26,140 nt of DNA from Reticulitermes lucifugus. Lineage: Eukaryota > Arthropoda > Insecta > Blattodea > Rhinotermitidae. The DNA is taken from the NCBI GenBank assembly GCA_026260175.1, contig JAKCWW010001129.1, positions 51,838-77,977 of the forward strand, in the 5' to 3' direction. Positions 26,009-26,140 of this stretch are shown piece after piece. How positions within the stretch are numbered: position 1 is the first letter of the stretch; the number at the start of each line of letters is the position of its first letter. The notes beneath the pieces are model-generated. The model made no database searches. It saw only the letters and a program-made list of their open reading frames with translations, and was not told the origin of the DNA. A program made the translations under genes and the position numbers.

Positions 26009-26140
26009 GCGCACTTCTACCACTACCCACACTCAACACACCGTTCGGAGTTCCTGCCTTAAACATTAGACCCACATACAAGCACCACACATGTTCACAG
26101 CCACTGCCTGCAACACTTAGACCCACCTACAAGCACCACA
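26009..26140 (+). repeat. 51-bp tandem repeat, runs off the window end
   Basis: TTAGACCCACATACAAGCAC CACA at about 26066-26089 recurs with one change at 26117-26140, exactly 51 bases on. The bases before the first copy (cacaccgttcggagttcctg cctt) align with cacatgttcacagccactg cct before the second. About two and a half units are visible. Confidence 0.65.

Overview
This is one end-truncated piece of an animal, almost certainly insect, nuclear genome. The evidence is AT-rich sequence, twelve short exons with GT/AG boundaries, introns of 0.4-2.7 kb, tRNA-derived SINEs, decayed non-LTR retrotransposon ends and a decayed DDE transposon. The recurring GGCCTA-type words and the style of the repeats suggest a large hemimetabolous insect genome of cockroach or termite type; this is an impression, not a proof. 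Nothing bacterial or viral is present: no operons, no CRISPR, no ribosome binding sites.

The only protein gene I can support is a plus-strand non-classical cadherin that enters the window already under way (first visible exon 232-322) and ends at the stop codon 21430-21432. Twelve exons join in one frame with matching phases to give the C-terminal 1363 residues. These comprise one partial and two complete extracellular cadherin repeats (linkers DQNDNPPVF and DVNDHTPAF), a membrane-proximal region of about 100 residues, one transmembrane segment, and a very large cytoplasmic tail of about 910 residues, most of it in a single 2.6 kb last exon. The architecture and tail motifs best fit the insect Cad86C type; that symbol is a judgement from remembered family features. 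The ATG at 18766 lies in the intron before the last exon and is not a start.

The introns hold old mobile elements: SINE copies at 3732-4112, 9846-10119 and 17031-17190, a possible fourth at 11355-11435, and non-LTR reverse-transcriptase C-terminal remnants at 8160-8975, 13380-13800, 15845-15910, 18120-18290 and 18525-18680. Hammerhead-ribozyme-like motifs occur at 719-761, 9061-9090 and 12410-12443. Bases 1-62 are the tail of another copy of the 3732-4112 SINE.

Downstream of the stop there is a short 3' UTR candidate, a deleted DDE transposon with 29-bp inverted repeats (21615-22143), a second copy of the minus-strand SINE (22343-22632), a TA microsatellite, a retrotransposon end on the minus strand (24660-24980), a long imperfect palindrome carrying a hammerhead-like motif in each arm (25577-25925), and the start of a 51-bp tandem repeat running off the window end. 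No second gene is recognised there.
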